64,000 nucleotides of DNA from Otis tarda (taxonomy: Eukaryota; Chordata; Aves; Otidiformes; Otididae). The DNA lies in assembly GCA_026413225.1 (NCBI GenBank), contig CM048575.1:834001-898000 (forward strand), written 5' to 3'. The stretch's first letter is position 1, and every line of letters starts with the position of its first letter. The notes under the pieces were generated by a model. The model did no database searches, was not told where the DNA came from, and was given only the letters and a program-made list of their open reading frames with translations. The position numbers and the translations under genes were made by a program. This document shows, in pieces, positions 14,201 through 28,200 of the stretch.

Positions 14201-17200
14201 GAAGGGAGACTGACCCAGCCTCTGCTGGACACCTCTTAGAACTTCCTCTATCTCCTTCTGGATGTTGCACACGACCTCTTCCATCAGCCCCACGTCAGCT
14301 ATTCCCTTCCAGAACATCAGCGTGTCCTCTGGTACAAGGAGAGGGAAAAAGACGTCAATGTGTACAAGCACTTGGTGGTTTTTTTCCCCAAAAGGCTACC
14401 TTAAACCTTTCAGGCAAGAGTAACTTTGCAAGACAAATTCTGATTTGGCCATTGGGATGGATATGACATGTAAAAAAAAAAAAAAAAAAAACAAAAACCA
14501 AAACAAAAAAAAAACCTCAAAAGAAGCAAATTCAGGTAGCAAGTCAGTAACATGTTTTCAGGCAGCAGCATGACTCCCAAGGCAACATTTCACTGCCTCT
14601 GTTCATCTTCACAAGACACAGAGCTTAAAATCTTTGTTTGAGGAAATTCTTTCTGTCTAAGCTTCTGTACTGATCCTAAGAGGGACTGCAAGGTACTGCA
14701 GCCAGAGAGATGCAGCCAAGAGAGCTGACAGGGGCCCTACCATGGGGTACAAACAAGACGATGCTCCCCGAGGGTTTCAGTCTAGCTCCAGGCTGACAGA
14801 CATTTACATCCTTCGAATGAACAACAACAAAAAACGCTCCTCGCTGTAACTAGTGGCAACTGATCTGGGAGATCATCCATCAGCCACAAGGCTAGGGCTA
14901 AAGTCCCCCTCCCCCTGCAGTGGTGAGGTGCTTAATTTGCCAGGGACCCTGGTAACTGCTGGGATAGCCAAGGGGCTGGGGGACAGCTCTGTCATTGCCT
15001 AAACTCTCCTTATTTTCAGGATCTCAGTCCCCAGAATGTAACAGGCGAGGAGAAGTGAAGAAAACACCCAATAAGCAGCCTGAGCTTACCCGAGATCTCA
15101 TCTGTGTCCTTTTTCATGCCTTCCTCAGTGGCCATGGTGACGGCAGCTGTCAGAGCCGAGTTCCACTCGATCCCCTCCTCCATGCTTTCCTCTGACAGCG
15201 CGATCTGGGTGATGCTCCCTGCCAGAGAGGCAACGTCAGCTCTCTCTGTGGCACCTGCAGCACCAGCCCCAAATCCCTGCTTTGCTTTCCACCCCCCTCA
15301 CTCCTCCCAGGCTCTTTTTCACTTTCATGGTCAGGTTGTTTGTGCCTGGTTTCTTTCAACCAAATTAGCTAAAAGCAAATATTGCTGCTTCTCATTAGAG
15401 CTGTGATCATGAAAGGCTTTGGGGTTTCTGGAAGGAAAACCACGTTCCCTCCAGAAAGCAAACTGGTATCCTGGTGTAAAAGGAGCAGAAAAGGATCAGA
15501 ATAAAGACGGGAACAAATAAGCCTCAGCCCAGACACCGTTCTCCCCTTGTGTCATCGACAGGGAGCTCTGCACCCTAGAGATGCCCTAATCTCTCAGGAG
15601 ATGACAGGGTCAGGGCCCAAGCTGGTTTAAAGAAGAGAAAATCCTGTTTCTGGATCAAATTTGGGACTAAGCCAACGTGCAGCCACTGGAAGATTTTACC
15701 ATGCGGCCATGGTGCTTTCCAGGAGGTTCTCCTTAGCCTGTGGACAGCTTTGCCACCTCACCCACTCAGGGCCTTAGAGAAACGTAAACCTGCCCAGCTG
15801 CACGATGCGGAATGGCTGGGAGGAGTCTTCTCCTTTAACCTCAGCAAAGAGATCACTTTCTGCTCTGAAGCACAGGATTCCCTGAGAATTTGCAGTTAGG
15901 ATGACAATCAAATCACATCCAGCCATCATACCCCATTCACGGATGTCCAGGTGATGTGGAGCAGGCTGCTCCGGAGGAGGCCAGCATCCCTAAATTTATT
16001 CCTGAGTATCATCTCATGCTTTTGTAATAGACCCTCAAACAGGAAAGACATCAGGAAATGCTGTACGAGCTCTCTCAGGTGTTTGCTCACAGGGATCCCT
16101 TCAGGCTGAGCCTCCCAAGGTACCTCTAGTGACTGCTTAACACCAGCTGCTTTCCAGCCCTCCCACTACTGCAGAGCAGAGCTCCCTGACAGACACTGCT
16201 GAGACCTCTCCGAGCAGACAGGAGAAGCATTTTCCTTCCCAGAAACCAGACCAGTCTCCTGAACAGCAGGACCGCCCTGCTAGAGCTGGGGAGAAGGTGT
16301 AAAGTGTGTGTGGAGAGGGTCAGCCTGAATTGATTAGCCCAGGGAGAGGAGTGTTGGAGGGAAACTCCTGTGACATCGTTAACTGGTTTCCTACCGTCAG
16401 CTGACGTAGGAGTCTGCACCACGCTCTGCTGCCCCGGCACTGGTGCTCTGGCGCTGCTGATCAGGAGATCAAACTTGGTGCTTCGACAGGTGTTGGTGCA
16501 AACTTTGTCATGCTGGTAGAAGTCGATCTGCCCTGAGTCCATCATCTTCCTGTGCAGGGAGCGGGGAGAGAACCAGGCTGATCTCAAATCTCAGCCTGGA
16601 GACAAAAGGGAGTATTCCACGTAGGAGCGCTACAGCCAGGGGAAGGATGGAAACAGGGAGACTCTGCACACAAAACATCTCCTGCAGGGCTTTCAAATGG
16701 CAAATACAAGCCATCCGCCAGCTTCACATACAGGGCTCCAGTCCCTTTTCACTCCCACCAAGTACCAGGTCCCCCAGGCGACACCACTTGTGCAGAGGAT
16801 GAGGAATCCTGCCCCTCTCAGACCCCGGGGCCAGGAGCTCTGCCCCACAGGTGCTGCAGGTGGCTTGCCACGTAAAAGCAGACAAAACACCTGCTTGGGA
16901 TCCTGCAGCTCGAGTGATGAAATGCAAGCCAAATACCTCAGCATGATTCCTCCAAGGCGGATGGCTCTCTTCCAGTCCTTTAGGGTGGATTTCCCAGCCA
17001 GGTGAACAAAATGCTTCGGGCTGATCAGTTGGTCATTGAACTGCCAACGAGATAAACAAAGGCTCAGCAAACACAGCATAACATCGCTTCGGAAGGCTGT
17101 ACAGGAACATCCAACACAGCCAGCCCACAGCTCATCTCAGCCCACGCTTCTACCCAGAAAGAGAAGCTGCTTCTCAAATCCCTACCAGCTTTGATCCCCT

Positions 17201-20200
17201 CAGCACAGCAACGCTTACAACTCCAGAATGGATGTGTTTGCAGGGATGGCCTGCCAGCCATCGGCATTCAAAACACACAGCTCTAGCCAAGAACAGCCCT
17301 GAAGGCTTCTGTACGAGGCACGAACCAAATTAGCTCCTTCTGTGAACACGTATAGTCATCTTGGAGATCGTTACGGGACACTCCCGTCACATCAACTATC
17401 TGAGCAACATCTAGCTGACACAGGTATTCACCCGGGCATCTGTTCTGTCCTGCGCCAGTGACTGTTGTTCCTGCTGAGGGTCAGCAACAGAGCGCTCTCG
17501 CCACAGCAGCACAAGGGAGCTCAGCCTCAGCGCATCAGCTGTTACACAAGCACAGACTCAAGTGGAAAAAGGTAACAGCGATGCAACCTGCTCACTGAGG
17601 GAGTGACAGGAGTGGAGTATCAGGACACCACGGGAAAGAGACTAGGAGGAAAAGCTCTGGCAGATCTCAGGACACACTCCCTGCCTGCCTTCAGCTCTAA
17701 GTCCCTTGTCAAGTGCCAAATACAACTCTGAAATACAAGGTGGGTGACATGCCTTCACTCCTTAACCCTCTCTTCCCCTGCTTCTCTCCATGTTAAAAAC
17801 AACTTTAGCACTAACCATCCAGCATGCTGCAAAGGCAAAGTAACTCGGTACCAGGACAAGGCTCAGACAAAACACACAAAGTAAGAAAGTCTTATGCCAG
17901 AATTTGAGAGCAGAGAAGGAATCAGCTGTGAAAACTCCCTTACCTTTACACACTTGACATTAATTCCTGGACAGACAAACTTCTTCCAGAGCAGGATGGC
18001 TTTGCTCTCCCCGCAGGTTATAGGATAGGCAATCTCGATTTCCTCGTTTGTTTCAAGGGTGCTGGGGTCTGAGGGAGGAAGGGGTGAAAATGAAACCTTC
18101 CACTCAAGATGCTGAAATCTGAGCTGAAAGGTGAGAGCAGAAAGCTTGCAGGTTGTGAGACCTACACTCAGGAAACCAAAAGAAGAGCTGTTCGCAGTTC
18201 GGAATCAGCCCTCTCTTAGTCTTCTCCAGTTACTAGCTCTAACAGCAACTGGCACCTGCTTTTTAATATAGCAACACTCAAAATGAAGCTCATCTACCAG
18301 GAGTATGTGAGATCAGAAATCCAACACATCTGTAAGGCCAGAGGGGTCAATGAGAACAATCTTTGTGGAAACAAAATGCTTTAAAATTTGAAGCACAGCT
18401 ATCTCTCAGATTTCTTGGAGCTCTGGTATCTCTTTAGCAGCGATATCAGATATTTACTGATAATATATTCTCCTCACATGCAGAGTTTCTGCCAATACTG
18501 CCAAAAGACCCACACCCACACGGGAAGCAGAATGCTAGTCAAGATCTAGCAACAGTGCCTAATGACAGGCGCCTTTTCCCACGTTCTCCTCAGGATGGCA
18601 GAGAGCACTCGGAGCCAACCTGCTTGGTTATTCTGAACATCCAACCCCAACTGTCAGGCTGTTTGTCCAGCAAAGAACCAGCAATCAGAGCCTGATGCTT
18701 CAGCTAGCGGCAGACACAACCACCGTCCTCATAACCATCATTCCTGCCTGCCAGCGTCTGCACACCAAGACTGGGGTGAAACCTCGGCTCCCCTGGACCC
18801 CATGGGAGCCCTTACCATTCATTGCAGGAGAGCCAGGATCTCAGTTCCAGGGCTTTGAGACCGAGCAGTAACAGCAGACTCTTAATCCAGAGTATGCCCA
18901 GACCCTGCACCCACATCCATGCCCGGGAAACAGCATCTGCAGGGGCAGAGCCAGAAGGAAGCCCAGCGAACTGGAGGCACCAGCTCAGCGGCGACCAGCC
19001 CTGCAGAGGAGGGGATTCTGCCCACGCCAAGCGGGAACTCACCGATCCCTTCTTCTAGCTTGTGGATGGTGTGGGTTTCCACGGCCACTACGGCGGCGCT
19101 GGCCTCGGAGCCCTCTTGGTAAATCCTGTTGTGAAAGTGTCCATTCATAAAGAAACTACATAAATCACGTAAAATTAAGATTTACAGCATGAGGTTAAAA
19201 ATTTGATTAGTTTCTTCCTATCCTCAAGGGCAGTATTGGTGATGGTTGGACTGGATGATCTTTTAGGTCTTTTCCAATCTTGATGATTCTGTGATTCTGT
19301 GGATTTCGTTTGATACTGTTTCAGTCACAGACTGAAAATACGGTACACATACAAAATACAGTAATAATCCCAAGGACTGAAACATGCAGAGACGTTCCCA
19401 GTCCTGTCATCACATTGCCAGCACCACTGAAGCGGCTCTGCAGCGCGCTTCCCTGCGCCTTCTCCTCTGCTTTCTGATACAGCCACGACAACAGGAAGCA
19501 GAGCTCAATGCCCCAAGATTTCCCTTCCAGCCCCGTGTGACACTGCAGCACGGGTGATCACGCAGGGAAGAGCTACTATCAGGCCTGCAGCTGCCCTGTT
19601 CTGTGAATATTATCAAACTGGAGCCGGTGTATTTACATCCTGATTGATCCAGAGTTAAGATTAAGTGCCTGGTGGCAGCCACTTCTCCGCAGCAGCTGCC
19701 AGGGGTACCACAAAATTCCCTCCAACATCCTGGCTTCGTTGTATTTTAGAAGATGATTTTAGGGGAAGGCTGGCACAGAGCCACACGCGGATTTGGACAC
19801 ACGGGCACAGACCACCACGTACAGGAGCTGCAGTGTGGCAAAAACCCACCCTGTGGCCAGAGAGGGAAGAGGGAAACTGGGAGGATGCGTGGCTGAGGCA
19901 GCACCATGACCACCTTGCTGCTTTGCCCACTGTCACAGCCAGAGACAGCATCGCGTGGACACGTCCCCGCAGGACAATTTCAGTCCTCAGAGGCCCCATG
20001 ACAGTGACACGCACAAAAGCTTTTTTGCATTGTATTTCTCTACCATGCACGGCACAAAACCAATGCAGACCTGGAAAACGCAGCAATGCTCAGTCCCCAC
20101 ACCATGAAAATCTACAGAGACCCCCCCCGCCATCTCACCCCGCACCTCCCAGACGCACCAGTACCATCCGACTCACCCTTGCTGCACCGGCTGCAGCTGC

Positions 20201-20304
20201 AAGATCACTTGGGTTTTGGTATCCTCCGGGTTCTCCCCTTCGTTCCCGTCACTTGGTACAACCACCACATCACCCACAGGGACGCTCACTTCGGCATTCG
20301 CCAT
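11219..20304 (-). CDS. GMEB1: GMEB1, SAND-domain DNA-binding transcription factor
   Basis: Nuclear protein binding glucocorticoid modulatory elements, as a heteromer with GMEB2 in the known family. Nine coding exons join in frame: 20177-20304, 19043-19155, 17944-18068, 16937-17040, 16395-16549, 15090-15218, 14191-14328, 12995-13117 and 11219-11925. They give 573 residues, the length I recall for the human protein. The N-terminus starts MANAEVSVPVGD. The SAND domain spans about residues 85-170, with the DNA-contacting KDWK motif at 143-146 followed by a Cys/His cluster. A helical, Glu-rich oligomerisation region covers roughly 250-370, and a Ser/Thr/Val-rich activation region leads to the family C-terminus ending VVLED. 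The splice phases match throughout. Intron 1 of the coding part carries a CR1 fragment (19238-19305). Confidence 0.96.
19238..19305 (+). mobile_element. CR1 LINE 3' end fragment
   Basis: The stretch reads like the conserved 3' end of avian CR1: 'ggttggactggatgatct', then a pyrimidine-rich segment, then the ATTCTGTG octamer repeated in tandem. That octamer is the usual CR1 terminus. It lies in a GMEB1 intron on the opposite strand to the gene. Only the 3' tail is recognisable, as expected for 5'-truncated insertions. Confidence 0.85.
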
Positions 20305-21843
20305 CTCTCACATGAAGCCCGGCGGTGGTGAGGTGCCGCGGTGCTGCAGAGAGCAAAGCAGAAGCAGGTCTGTGCGGTGGCAGCACCGCTGTCTGTGCGG
20401 GGAGAGAGGCAGGCACCCCTTTGTGAGCATCATCGCCCATTCCCGCTGCAGCAAAGGCCGCGCTAGCAGGGAACACGGGGCCAGCAGAGCAAAGCTCCGG
20501 CTCCAAAGAAGGGACCAAGCATTTTAAATACACCACCAGAGAGAGAGATGGCAAGTGCCAGCACACAGGAGGATTTCTCCTCCCCTCTCGATCACGACAG
20601 CTGGGAACATCTCACCCAGCGATACAAAACTGATCGAGGCAGATCCTCCCACTGCCATCCCACTCCTAACTTCCCAAGCCAGCAGCAGCCAGCAGCTCTC
20701 CCTGGCTCCGCAGCTCCCGGAGCAAACTGGCATGGTGGGTTGTGGTGAGAGCGTGAGAAGGTTTCCGAGATGGAGCATCTCTCCCTGGCTGGCAGCACTT
20801 CCAGCTGCCCTTGCGAAGCCCTGATCTCTCGCTGCCAGGAACGTGCCTGGGCCAGACCCTTCCCACTGCGCACGGGCTACGGAGAAGCCAGTATTCCCAG
20901 GGCAGCCGAGGAGCGGTGCGGGAGGAGATTCTCGCAGGGGGTCACCAAGCAGTGCTGCGCTTGCACAGGCTGTTCCTGCCGCCACACAGGGTGGGGTAAA
21001 GGTGGTTTTGTAACCGCTGGAGGGTCTGGGTCACCCCCTTCTGGGAAAGCGCTCGTGTCCGGATGGGATCTCACGGCAGGCGGTGTGGGCTCGCTGGCCC
21101 ACGGCTGGGACGCGGCGCGACAAGGGAGAGCAGGCGCCCGGCTCCCGGCCGGCTCCAGCCCATGCACCCCCGTGGGGCCCTGTGCCTCCCTGCCCGGCCA
21201 CGGCCTCACCCACTCGGGACACGCCAGACCCCCGCGCGGGGCCGCTCCCCGTGGGACGGCGGGGCCGAGGCTTCCTCAGGATTTCCGACACGGGGGGGGC
21301 CACCGGGAGACGCAGAAACCCCGCCGGCCACCGGCTCCGGCCCGCAGCGGGCAGGGCCCGAGCCCAGGGCAGCACGGGGGGGCGCCCTCCCCGCGCCAGA
21401 GCCCCCAGCCCCAGTAAGGCCGCCGGCCCTCGCTAGGCCGCGGGCCCCGCCGACGGACAGAGGTCACCCCTGAGGTGAGAGGTCAGAGGTCAACGCCCCC
21501 TACAAGGCCGCAGCCCCCCTCCCTCGCGGGGGTCAGGGGTCAGGGGCGGGAGGGGCGGGAGTCGCGCCCCCCCCCCCCCCGAATCCCCCCGGCGCGCGGC
21601 GGCGGCGGGGCGGGGCTGCCCGGGGGAGGGGTGTGGCCTCCCCTTCCCCCCACCCCCCTCGCCCGTCCCCCCCCCGCGGCGCGCGACGTCCGCCCTCGCG
21701 GCGGCGGCACGTACGGCGGCGCGCGCTGGGGCGCCCCCTCCCCTCTCCGCCGGGCCGGGCCCCCGTCTCGCCACGCCACGCCCCGCCCCGCCGCCGCCTG
21801 GCCCCTCCCGGCTCCCGTAGCGCGGCGCCGGGCGGCCCTTACC

Positions 21844-22280
21844 GTCGCCGAGCGGCCGATTCCGGGGGTGAGAGAAGGGAGGGGGGGCGGCGGGGGAGGG
21901 GGGGGAAACGGGCCGGGCAGAAGGGAGCATGCGCAGTAGCCGCCGCGGCCTCGGTCGCCAGCACTTCCGGCCGCCGCCTGCCTTAAAGGGGCCGGCGACG
22001 GCGGGAGCCGCGCGGGCCGCGCTGTGCTGCCCTCTGGTGGCCGCCAGCGGCACTGTCCCTCTGCTGCCCCCGTGAGGCCGGGACACGGGGGCTGGGACCC
22101 CCCACCGCCCGCCCGACCGGGTCCCCTGCTCCGCCCGGGAGCGCCGGCTGCTTGACAGCGAAGCGGCCCAATAGCGGCGCGGGGCCGGGCGGTGGCAGCC
22201 AATGGGCGTGGCGCGGCGGGCGGGGGCGGGCTCAGGGCGGCGGGCGCGGCGGGGCCGGCGGCGGCGGCGGCGGCGGGAGG
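21844..22280. promoter_or_regulatory. Bidirectional CpG promoter, GMEB1 and DCBLD-type gene
   Basis: A CpG-dense block separates two divergent genes. On the minus strand a non-coding GMEB1 first exon ends at 21843 with a GTAAGG donor, preceded by an NRF1-like GCATGCGCA (about 21928-21936) and an ETS-like CTTCCGG (about 21963-21969). On the plus strand the DCBLD-type start codon lies at 22281. A reverse CCAAT-like ATTGG is visible on the minus strand near 22200. The two starts are probably within about 300 bases. Confidence 0.65.
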
Positions 22281-25200
22281 ATGCGGGCGGGCGGCGGGGC
22301 GGCGCGGGGGGCGCTGGCGCTGGCGCTGCTCCGCCGCTGCCTGCTGCTGGGCCCGCTGGGGCTGCGCCCGGCCGGCGGACAGGACGGTGAGTGCGGATTG
22401 CGGGGCACCGGAGGCGGGGGACCCCGCAGCGGGACACGGCACCGAGAGTCCCGTTCCCGCTGGTACCCCCGGGGCTCCCCTTCCCTCGACGGAATGCGCC
22501 GTGACGGAACCAGGACCGGGACTGGGTCTGGGTCCGAGATGCGGACGGGGACCGGGACGGGACGGGTCCGCGGTGCTTGCCTGGCCCGGTACCGAGCCGG
22601 GACGGGCTGCTCGCTGCGTCCGGATGGGGATGGGCAGCCGGTACCCGCTGTCCCTGGACCGGGACCACGCCGGGTCGGGATCCCCACTGTCCACCTGCCC
22701 CGGTACTGAACGGGACAGGTTCCCCGCTGCCTCCGCCACCCCCGCGTTGCCCCGGTCCCGCATCCGGCTGATCTCCCCCGCAGCCCCAGCCCCGCTCCCC
22801 GTGTCCGCTCCCGATACCAGGGCGTCCCGGGTTTGGCTCCGTCCTTTCCCTGGGAACCCCCGATCCCTGGTTTAAGAGGATCGCTGGAGCTTATGGGGAA
22901 CAACCGGGCAGTGGGCTCTATCGCGGGGGTGGCTGTGGGTCCCGGCAGCGTCGCTCTGGGGGGATTGGCATCCACAGGGGTCTGGGAAGGCCCGCAGGGA
23001 ATGTTCAGCCAAACTTTATCCCGAAGATACAGTTTTGCCCTGTGCCGCACGTCCCCAACTCATCCGAGAATGAGAAGAAGAAGGTGGGACATACAAAGCA
23101 TCGGCCCCAGCCAGGGGAAACTGAGGCATGGGCCAGAACGGGATCAGCGGGGGCGCAGAACCCCACGGTGTTTCCCACGTGTGATTTGGGAGATATCCCA
23201 CAGCGGCTCTCCACTCGATCCCAAACCCCTCGGTGGATGCGGGGGAGCTCTCCCGGGGCCGGCAGCGTGCCGGGCTTTTCCCGTAGCATCGCCCTGTTGT
23301 GTCTTTCCTGCATCCTGTGAGAAACCAAACAAATCACTGGCAGGGACGGCCTGGCCGCAGCTTCGCCCTCACCCAGCGGAAATCCAGTTTTCCCATTTTT
23401 TGGCAATTTGGCAATTATTTTGCGTGGCCAGGGGCCAGTCCCCAGCCTCCCCCCGTGGCTCTGCCTTCACCATTCCCGGCCCCTCGCTAGCAAAATCGGA
23501 GCCAAATCCCTGTGTGTGTGTGCAGCTCTCTGCTTATCTCTGGCATGCCCGCTCAGCATGCGCCGGCCACACTCGGGATGCTTTCACCGAGGATTTCCTT
23601 TCCCGGGATGGGTTTTTCCCAGGATGGGTCCTCCCTCCACACCCACTGGCGTGGGGTTGGGGCCGGGGGGGTCCATCCAAGACCCCCAGCTTGGGCACAC
23701 ATGCCATGCTGTCCTGGCTGCAGAGGGTTTTCCATGCAGATCCCAATGGCTCTGAGCTTCGTTGCCAGAAACTCCCCCAAAATACCCCAAATTTCTCTCC
23801 CCCCAGCACAGCAGCGCTTTCCCCGTGTCGTTACCCCTGTCCAGCCTCGCCCAGTTGCCCCCCTGACACCCCTGGAGGGCCTGATCCTTCCCGGCTCTGC
23901 CATAACATGGGCTGCTGCCCAGCTGGGGTGGGAAATCGAGGATTTCCCCTGGTCCCACATCCCTGCCAAGGGGGTGTTCACAGGATAACCCCCCCGATTT
24001 GGCCGCCAGCCCTTTCCGCAGGCTGGATGGGGGCGGGCTCCATCGGGGGGCCTTGGCATCTTCTGCCTCCGGCCCCCCCTTTTTTTAATCCCTGTAGGAT
24101 TTTCCCTCGCTGGCGCTTTGTGTGGTCTCCCAGCGACGCCGAGAGGAGCCAAGGCATGGGCGAAGCCGTGCCCACCATCCCTTTTCTTTCCAGCTATGCC
24201 AGGACAATGCTTGGCAGGAGCAGCAGCAGCTTTTTGGGGATGCATGGGGGGATGAACGATGGACCCCCCCCTCCCCAGCCCATCCAGTGGGACTGAGGGG
24301 TGCTTCCCCCTTCCCCACACCCCAATCCTGCCCCAGCTCCACCAGAAATTCCTGCCGGTTCCTGACACTGGCCGCTTTGAACTCAAATTTCCAGGATATT
24401 CCCTCATGCCCGGGGGTGGCTGGCCCGGAGAAAAACTCCTTTTGTGGTGGGCGCTGGCGTGGCCCCAGGGAGGGGGCGATGGGGGTGCAGCTGCCCAGGG
24501 TCATCCTCAAGGTCAAGGCTGCAGCTGGGGGGTTCCTGGGGGCTGCTCGGTGCTGTACAACCCCATGTGTCGGGGGTATTTCCTCCTTGCATCCTTTTGT
24601 AGCCCCCCAAAACTGGGGTCTGCCTGGCCTGGGGGATGGAGAAGAGCTGGAGGTGCTGGTCTGTGCTGGGTAGCTCTGGGCGAAACTGAGGCAGCTTCAT
24701 CCCTGGGTCTGCCGTGGACTGTCCCCGGTGTGGGGAGCAGCCAGCAAAGCCACCAAAAAATGATAACAAAAACGTTTGAAGGGGCTGCAGGTGCCTGTGG
24801 GGTGTTGATGGGGGCTGTACCGAGTGGGGAAACTGAGGCAGGGAGCACCTCGACTGAGCTCCACCCCCCATCTCTCCACAGGGGACGGCTGCGGCCACAC
24901 ACTGCTGACACCCCACAGCGGCACCCTCAGCTCCAAAAACTACCCTGGCACCTACCCTAACCACACCGCCTGCCGCTGGCGGCTACGGGCCCCCCCGGGC
25001 ACCTCCCTCCTCCTGGCCTTCGGGGACGTGGACCTGGAACCCTCCGAGCGCTGCGCCCGCAGCTCCCTGCTTCTCACAGACCCCCAGGCCGGCACCGCCT
25101 ATGGTAAGGGGGGGAATCTGAGGCAGCGCCTGCTGAGGGGCTGCGGATGGGGCTGAGGGGGGCGAGATCACTTTACGTAAAGTCCTGGATAAGGAGAGGA

Positions 25201-28200
25201 TCAGGAAAATCTAGCTTTTTAGCTGATTTCATCCTGAGGAGGGGGGTATTTGAGGACGGGGATATCCAGAGACAGGGGTATCTGAAGAGGGGGTACCCAA
25301 GGAGGGGGGCTGTTGTCAAGCCCGGTGGGGGCACCCAGCTGGGGACAGGTGCAGCCACCAATTAATTGTCTGCCCAAACGCTTCCAGGATTTTTCCAGAG
25401 AGGTCTTGGAGGGATTTGACAGCACCGGGAGCATGGCACGTGCTGGGGGACACGTCTTGGGAGGGGGAGGAAGCGTCGCCGCAGGGGTGTCAATGGAGAG
25501 GGATGGAGGAACAGCCCCGAGGCCCGGTGAGGGGCAGGGGACGCTGTGGGAAAGGTGGGGCGGAAAGGAGCCAGTTTAGATCCACTGCTGCTCCCAGGAC
25601 TGGGATTTTTCTCTGTTTTCCAGGGCTTTCACCCTTTCTGGGCTGGTACCCAGAGGGGTGACAGCACATACAGTCCCCATCCCCTCTGCCGTGGCCTCGG
25701 GTACATGCTTGTCCCCATCTCCCAGGACCCCAAAGCCCAGAGACTGCCTGGCCCAGGCTGAGGGGTCCCAGAGCAACGTGGGGGCGACGGGACCCGCAGA
25801 CGATGCTCCTGGGGGGCTGGCAGAGGTGGCAGGGCACCCGCAGCCCCTTTGGGTGCCTTTGCCGGAGCGGTGCGTGCCAGTGGGTGGGGGGTGACACTGG
25901 GCCAGGCCAGGATCCCGCTCCCTCGCCAGCAGCTGACGCCGGCCCTCGAGAACTTCCAGATGTTTTTCGGGAAGCGGCCGGAGCAGGCGGAGGCCGTGGG
26001 TTCCCTCCTGCTGACTCAGACCCGGTGTCTGGCACACGGCCTGATCCTGCCTGGGGACACATCGGGGACCCTACGGGGGTGGCAGCCTCCGGCCCGTGGC
26101 TCAGCTGAGGGGTCTCCAGCACCCAGCGGGTCCCCAGAGCCACTGGCCAGGTCCCCTGGGCTCAGCCTCTCGGTTAAATATGACCCAGGCAGGGCGAGGG
26201 TGCGGGTTGGCGTGGGGAAACTGAGGCACAACACAACCCTGCTGGGGGGGTTTCACTGCCAGTACTGTGGGGACACGGGACACAGCGCCCTGTCCCCAGG
26301 GCAATGATTGCATTTGCTCAGAGCATCTCCAGGTGCCCCGAGGCCCCAGTGATGGACGTGAGACAGAGCAGTGACGTGGAACAGAGGGGTGGTCTGGGGA
26401 TTGGGGCCACCTCTTGTCCCCAGTTGGGAGCGGGGATGTCCCCAAGGAACCTGCCTGAGCACTAAGCCGAAGTTTTAATCAGGGAAATGGAGACTGCAAA
26501 TTAATTTGGATTGAAGGGAGGGCGGGACTTAGGAGGCAGCTTCAGCAATGCGAAAGGGGAGATGGGGAGGGGATGGGGACGCAGCCCTCGTTTTGGGGTC
26601 TTGCGGGGTCGTGCTGCGCGTGCAGCAAGGGATGTGGTGGCAGGTGCCCAAAAAGGGCCAGTGACCACCCACGCCGTACCAGCCGTGGTGGATTGAAGAG
26701 GCCCCGGGGGAAAGTGTTTCTGGGAAGCCATGGGGGAGTCCCTGCCCCAATCCTGGAGGTGGGGACATCGCGGGGTGTCCCTCCACGAGCCCGGTCCAGC
26801 TCTGACCCCCGTGCCTGCGGGCTGTGTCCCCCCTGGTGCTGCTTGTGGCTGTGGGGGAACGGTGGGGACAGGACAAGCTGCGGGGGGCTGTGCCCCAGGT
26901 CCCTCCCATAGCAGGGATGTAACCGCTCTGGGGTTACATGGGATCCTGACATGGGATCCTGACATGGGATCCTGACATGGGATCACCCTGAGATGGGACC
27001 ACCCTGGGCACAGCGCAAATGCCTGAGCGCCCTGGCGAGGGCCGAGCCAGAGGAGGTGACACCTTGGGGTCCGGGTGCCCACGCCTGTCCCCGGGAAGCC
27101 CCAGTCCCCTCCACAGCCCCTCCCTGCCAGCAGGGCCCTACTGCAGGAACGCCGTCCCTGCCACCTCGCTCCTGGTGACAAACTCCAGCACCATGACCGT
27201 CCTGTTCAACAGCACCAGCCACCGCTCGGGACGAGGCCTCCTCCTGTCCTACGCCACCTTGCAGCACCCAGGTAGGGAGGAAGGATCCCCCCGGCTGTGT
27301 CGGCCCTCGGGGTGGCAGGGGGCACAGCTGGGGGCGGAGGTTGCTCCTTGCTGACCCCCGGGTGGGCTTCCATCGCCCTGAGCACCCTGAAGGCCCATGT
27401 TCTTCCTGGCTGGGGGTACAACATGGGAGACCCCCAGGTCACTCAGGCAGCCGGGATCCCCCACAGCACCCTGGACCCCCCAGGACCAGGGAGTCATCCC
27501 TCCCTGCCTCTCTGGGACAGGGTGGCCTGGGACCATGGGGGATGCTGTGGGGGTCCCTCACCCTGGGGTGTCCTTGCCTTGCAGACCTGGTCTCCTGCCT
27601 GGTTCGAGGCACCCACTACACCCAGGAAGATGTCAGGTGAGCGGTCCCTGCTTTGGCGTCCCCCACCCCAGCAGTGCTGCCTGATTTTGTCCCGGGTGCT
27701 ATGCTCGCCCTGGAGCTCTTGGGGTGCAACGGTGGCAGGATGGGGAGCAAAGCGGGTGCGCAGAGGTGGTTCAGACGAGGGCGAGCCCTCATCCTGCCAC
27801 CTCACTGTGTATTTCAGCATCTACTGCCCCGCGGGCTGCAAGGACATCGATGGGGACATCTGGGGCAACCCGAGCCAGGGCTACCGGGATGTAAGTGCAG
27901 AGCCTGGCTCTCCCTGCTGCACGGGTCAGCACCCATGGGTGCACCCATTGGGGACAGTTCCCAGCACGCGTGGCTACTGCTTGTCACCCCCTAGCAGACC
28001 GCAGGGGATGGGTTTGGCCATGGGGTGCCTGCTCTCACCCCTACCCTGCTCCCCACAGACTTCGGTGCTGTGCAAGGCGGCGGTGCATGCCGGGGTGATC
28101 GCGGACGAGCTGGGCGGCCAGGTCACTCTGTCCCGGGAGAAGGGGATCACGCTCTACGAGTCGGCCTTCGCCAATGGGCTCCACTCCAAAAGGTGGGCGA

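Noticed and set aside
21490-24407. Open frames of 270-490 residues in the GMEB1/receptor CpG island and intron 1
   Set aside because: Gly/Pro/Arg-rich shadows of GC-rich low-complexity DNA without splice context or homology.
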